The notes under the pieces: model-generated
Seen by the model: the letters and a program-made list of their open reading frames with translations, nothing else
Database searches by the model: none
What the model was told of the DNA's origin: nothing
Program-made: the position numbers and the translations under genes
NCBI GenBank assembly: GCA_036393975.1
Contig: DASWFZ010000144.1
Coordinates: forward strand, 1 to 17,266
From: 13-1-40CM-64-14 sp036393975
GTDB taxonomy: Bacteria; Sysuimicrobiota; Sysuimicrobiia; Sysuimicrobiales; Kaftiobacteriaceae
Direction: 5' to 3'
DNA: 17,266 bases
Shown: piece after piece, positions 14,776 through 17,266 of the stretch
How the letters are laid out: each line of letters begins with the position of its first letter
Numbering within the stretch: position 1 is the stretch's first letter

Positions 14776-16500
14776 TTAGGACGGGCGGCGTCCCGGGTCG
14801 GCCAGCTTGGAGGCTTGGGGCGCGGTGAGGAAGCTGCGATACGTATCCAACGCGAGGCGTAATGCCTGCGGTTGCTCGTCAACCAGACGGGCGATGAGAT
14901 CGATCGTCAGCTGGACGGCCTCTTTGCGATCGTGGACCAGAGGGTCGGAGGTCAAAATGGTGTTCACCGTGTAGCAGTTGCAGGTGCGGTGCATGACCCG
15001 GAACAGTTCGAACTCCTCCCGCAGCGTCTCCGGGACATCTGCTCGCCGCTGAAACGTCCGGTACAGCTCCTCGGCGACCATGGCCCCGCGGTGGTTCCAC
15101 ACCTCCTGCTCCATCGAGGCGACAAAGGCACGTTCGGCCTCGTCGTCGACGGCGCGGTAGGCGTTGTACGCCACCTCGCGCTTGCGATCCGGCGTCTCCC
15201 CAATCAAGAGCGCTGCAAAGAACTGCGGTAGCGTCAAACGGGAGGCAACGAGCCGATCAGTCGGGTCGCGGCGCAACAAGATCACGGTGGACAGGCGGGA
15301 CGGTTCCATGGGATTCGCGAAGATGCGGTCTGCGGGGAGGACTTTGTTGATGTCGAGCATCGCGCGCGCGTTGTCGAAGGCGATGAGCCGCGCCATCAAT
15401 CCCATGAGGTGCTCGCGAGAGTGCTCAGCAAAGTACTGGGTCACTTCCCCGCCTGCAGCGCGGATGTCTGCGACTAACCCCTCCAGCTGCGCGCGGTGCT
15501 CCTCCAGGTAGGCAGGAGTGGCTTGGGGGACGTTCTCCAGCTTCGAGCGCAGAATCTGGACCACAGACGAGGGGAAATTCTCCGCTAGGTTCGTCCGCAG
15601 GTAGTAGATTTTCTCCGACGTAAACGCGTAGGCTTCGACGGGTGCCGCGAAGTCGAGAGCCGCCACCGGTACCGTAACTTCCTGGTTTTCTAGATCCAAT
15701 CCGCTCAGAACCGCCCCCGCCGCGTGCGCCTCCGACTCCAGCCAGCGGAAGATGGGATATCCGCGCACCTGGATGCCATTGGGGAGCGTCAGACGCATCG
15801 GGTGCACCTGACGGCCGTCGGACGTCCGATACGCGTAGCGGATGTACACCCAGTCATCTGAGTGAAATCGGGTCTGGGGGAACGTCATGAGACCGTACGA
15901 GGAGGTACTCTTGCCCGTCCCGGTCGGAGCGATGTAGAGGATCCCCTGGCCGTCCTTCTCGACGCATGCCCCGTGGACGGAGTGGATCCCATATTCCCCC
16001 GCGAGCACGCGTCCGACTGCGCCCAGAACCCAGCTCTTCAGTTGTCCGTAGTAGGCGGTATTGAAGAAGACGATCGTACTGGTCTTTCGGCTGTAGTACG
16101 CCGCCTCGGCCTGATCGGGTACCCCACCCAGCGCCAACACCGTGACCTGGGGGTCTGGCTGGGGCGTGAGCCCTGTGACCGCTTTCCATTCTTGGGGACT
16201 GTACCAGTTATCGACCCAATAGTCGTAGAGGTGCGGGGAGTTCGTGGTCGCGCGCACCCGCACGCCGTGGATTACGACGTCGTGGCGGAAGAGAGGCTCA
16301 CGGCCGCCCCGGCGTGTAATGTGAGCAACTGCGGCATCGACGAGCGCATCACGGCGGCCCTCTACCCGGTCGATGGTTTTGTCGTGCACCGCCGTGCGGG
16401 TTTTCGAACGGGTGATAACGTTGCTCGCCCCTATCGGATCCCCCGGCCACTCAATGGCATCGGGGGACGGGGCGGGTGGGAAGGTGAACAACTCGGACAA
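14776..16500 (-). CDS. P-loop protein, HPr kinase/PEPCK-like, unknown function
   Basis: This is a 574-aa soluble protein without a recognised name. A central segment has HGACVEKDGQGILYIAPTG (176-194) with Walker A APTGTGKS (191-198), then HSDDWVYI (213-220). A P-loop followed by an aspartate pair after a short strand resembles the HprK/PEPCK kinase fold, so ATP-dependent phosphorylation of a small molecule or protein is a guess. The remaining two thirds are mixed helical and end with a cysteine pair (TCNC, 506-509). There is no signal peptide or membrane helix. The start is TTG at 16500, supported by AGGAGGT on the minus strand (16507-16513) 6 nt upstream. No ATG fits as well. Its stop is immediately followed by the tdh remnant, so it may have replaced most of tdh at the head of this operon. 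Confidence 0.8.
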   Translation of the reverse strand: MSELFTFPPAPSPDAIEWPGDPIGASNVITRSKTRTAVHDKTIDRVEGRRDALVDAAVAHITRRGGREPLFRHDVVIHGVRVRATTNSPHLYDYWVDNWYSPQEWKAVTGLTPQPDPQVTVLALGGVPDQAEAAYYSRKTSTIVFFNTAYYGQLKSWVLGAVGRVLAGEYGIHSVHGACVEKDGQGILYIAPTGTGKSTSSYGLMTFPQTRFHSDDWVYIRYAYRTSDGRQVHPMRLTLPNGIQVRGYPIFRWLESEAHAAGAVLSGLDLENQEVTVPVAALDFAAPVEAYAFTSEKIYYLRTNLAENFPSSVVQILRSKLENVPQATPAYLEEHRAQLEGLVADIRAAGGEVTQYFAEHSREHLMGLMARLIAFDNARAMLDINKVLPADRIFANPMEPSRLSTVILLRRDPTDRLVASRLTLPQFFAALLIGETPDRKREVAYNAYRAVDDEAERAFVASMEQEVWNHRGAMVAEELYRTFQRRADVPETLREEFELFRVMHRTCNCYTVNTILTSDPLVHDRKEAVQLTIDLIARLVDEQPQALRLALDTYRSFLTAPQASKLADPGRRPS

Positions 16501-16564
16501 CGCTCGACCTCCTAATGCGGCTAAACCGTGTTTCCCTTCGACACAGCATGGGACCCTCCTTGCC

Positions 16565-16588
16565 TTGTTAACTCTCGGAGAGTTACAA
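16565..16588. promoter_or_regulatory. Interrupted palindrome in divergent promoter region
   Basis: AACTCTC (16570-16576), a central G, and GAGAGTT (16578-16584) form a perfect dyad. TTGT (16565-16568) and ACAA (16585-16588) extend it with a single unpaired T. It lies between the divergent P-loop and DUF2231 genes, a typical place for an operator of a dimeric regulator. No regulator can be named. Confidence 0.45.
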
Positions 16589-16603
16589 CCGCGTTACCGT
16601 CTG

Positions 16604-16633
16604 ATGACAGTATGAACACTGGCGCGGTAGACT
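16604..16633 (+). promoter_or_regulatory. Candidate sigma70-type promoter for DUF2231 gene
   Basis: ATGACA (16604-16609, 5 of 6 to the -35 consensus), an 18-bp spacer and TAGACT (16628-16633, 4 of 6 to the -10) suggest a transcript start near 16641 and a leader of about 70 nt containing the SD and hairpin described next. Confidence 0.4.
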
Positions 16634-16672
16634 ATACGACGAACCTCTCGTAGCCCGCTTCTGCCAAAGGGT

Positions 16673-16703
16673 AAGGAGGGTCGATCCGCGGTCGCGCGGA
16701 TCG
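16673..16703 (+). promoter_or_regulatory. SD plus perfect hairpin ahead of DUF2231 start
   Basis: A strong SD, AAGGAGGG (16673-16680), lies 29 nt before the ATG, too far for normal initiation. Between them is a perfect 9-bp hairpin, CGATCCGCG (16682-16690), GTCG loop, CGCGGATCG (16695-16703). When folded, the unpaired distance from SD to ATG drops to 7 nt, the usual optimum. The structure may act as a spacer or a translational switch. Confidence 0.6.
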
Positions 16704-16709
16704 CTGACC

Positions 16710-17114
16710 ATGCCGCTATTGTTCCATCCGCTGGTGGTCCACTTCCCCGTGGCGCTGTGGCTAACTAGTTTCCTCTTTGATATGCTCGGCCTCTGGAAGA
16801 AGCAGTCATTCTTCGCGGCGGTATCCCGCTACCTCATCGGGTTGGGGCTTCTCGGCGCCGCAGTCTCCGTGGCGGCGGGATTTGCCGATTATGTCCGCTT
16901 GGTCGCGGGCGGCATCGGCCAGGCGTTCGTCGACCAGCACCGTGTCCACAGCACCCTGGCGTACGGGACGACGGCCCTGTATGCCGGGCTGTTTGTCGCC
17001 CGCTGGCGCTGGGCCCGGTTGCCTTCCTCCCTTTCCCTGGCCGCGTCACTGGTCGGGGCTGTCCTGATTGGCGCGACGAGCTATTTGGGCGGCGAGATTC
17101 GGCGGGTCATGTAG
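16710..17114 (+). CDS. DUF2231 family membrane protein
   Basis: This 134-aa integral membrane protein begins with FHPLVVHFPVALW (5-17), the hallmark of DUF2231 proteins. Four hydrophobic helices are visible at about 8-27, 38-60, 80-97 and 107-127. A second conserved area, DQHRVHSTLAYG (75-86), has a histidine next to helix 3. The C-terminus ends in GGEIRRVM, a variant of the family's usual GGxLVY-type ending. The biochemical role of DUF2231 is not established, and paired histidines in helices 1 and 3 hint at metal or heme binding (inference). The gene is divergent from the P-loop gene and lies 14 bp before a response-regulator gene, with which it probably forms an operon. Confidence 0.87.
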   Translation: MPLLFHPLVVHFPVALWLTSFLFDMLGLWKKQSFFAAVSRYLIGLGLLGAAVSVAAGFADYVRLVAGGIGQAFVDQHRVHSTLAYGTTALYAGLFVARWRWARLPSSLSLAASLVGAVLIGATSYLGGEIRRVM

Positions 17115-17128
17115 TCCTCGGAGGCCCC

Positions 17129-17266
17129 ATGGGACACAAGATCCTCATCGTGGACGACGAACCCCACATCGTGGAGCTAGTGAAGTACAACCTGCTCCAA
17201 GACGGCTATGATGTCGTCACGGCGTACGATGGCAGTGAAGCGGTGACGCGGGCGCACGAGGTACAC
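17129..17266 (+). CDS. Response regulator, N-terminal receiver domain (partial)
   Basis: The window ends inside this gene, and 46 codons are present. MGHKILIVDDEPHIVELV followed by KYNLLQDGYDVVTAYDGSEA is a CheY-like receiver domain with the acidic pair Asp9/Asp10. The phosphoacceptor Asp (expected near residue 53) and any output domain are beyond the window. The KYNL and AYDG wording resembles PhoB/OmpR-type regulators, but this is not certain. GGAGG (17120-17124) is 4 nt before the ATG. A sensor kinase may follow downstream. Confidence 0.9.
   Translation, partial: MGHKILIVDDEPHIVELVKYNLLQDGYDVVTAYDGSEAVTRAHEVH

Noticed and set aside
13434..14882. Long form of kbl with a 90-residue N-terminal extension.
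   Set aside because: The extension is arginine- and proline-rich, overlaps the tdh remnant in another frame, and the family N-terminus begins at 14612.

Overview
The window is bacterial chromosomal DNA with fairly high GC and dense, mostly minus-strand gene order. No phage, transposase, integrase or CRISPR genes are visible. The phylum cannot be fixed from the sequence alone. The mixture of a MEDS-CRP regulator, a long NHL-repeat secreted protein and compact housekeeping operons suggests an uncultured soil or groundwater lineage (NC10/Rokubacteria-like is a weak guess).

Region 1 (1-240): the 3' half of tmRNA (ssrA) ending in CCA, with an intrinsic terminator. Region 2 (432-4127, plus strand): three exported proteins, namely a trypsin-like serine protease, a GH8 glycoside hydrolase, and a nine-repeat NHL beta-propeller protein. 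Region 3 (4202-7591, minus): one very large membrane enzyme that joins a GH18-like domain, a NodB polysaccharide deacetylase and a processive GT2 synthase. It probably makes and modifies a poly-GlcNAc-like exopolysaccharide, which a GH8 enzyme could trim. Region 4 (7592-8413): a long non-coding stretch with small repeats and dyads, a short upstream ORF and a strong intrinsic terminator just ahead of a MEDS-CRP/FNR-type regulator (8414-9655).

Region 5 (9831-16500, minus): a long, tightly packed gene string, in transcription order: a TTG-started P-loop (HprK/PEPCK-like) protein of unknown role, a 30-codon remnant of threonine dehydrogenase (tdh), kbl-like glycine C-acetyltransferase, moeA, moaC, mog (molybdopterin cofactor synthesis), a PaaI-type thioesterase, a small membrane protein, and smpB. 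smpB encodes the protein partner of the tmRNA at the other end of the window. Region 6 (16501-17266, plus): a divergent intergenic region, a DUF2231 membrane protein whose ribosome-binding site is separated from its start by a perfect hairpin, and the first 46 codons of a response regulator.

The most interesting points are the GH18-NodB-GT2 fusion beside GH8, the tdh remnant upstream of kbl, the attenuator-like leader of the MEDS-CRP regulator, the hairpin between SD and ATG of the DUF2231 gene, and the separation of ssrA from smpB by about 9.6 kb of exported or exopolysaccharide genes.
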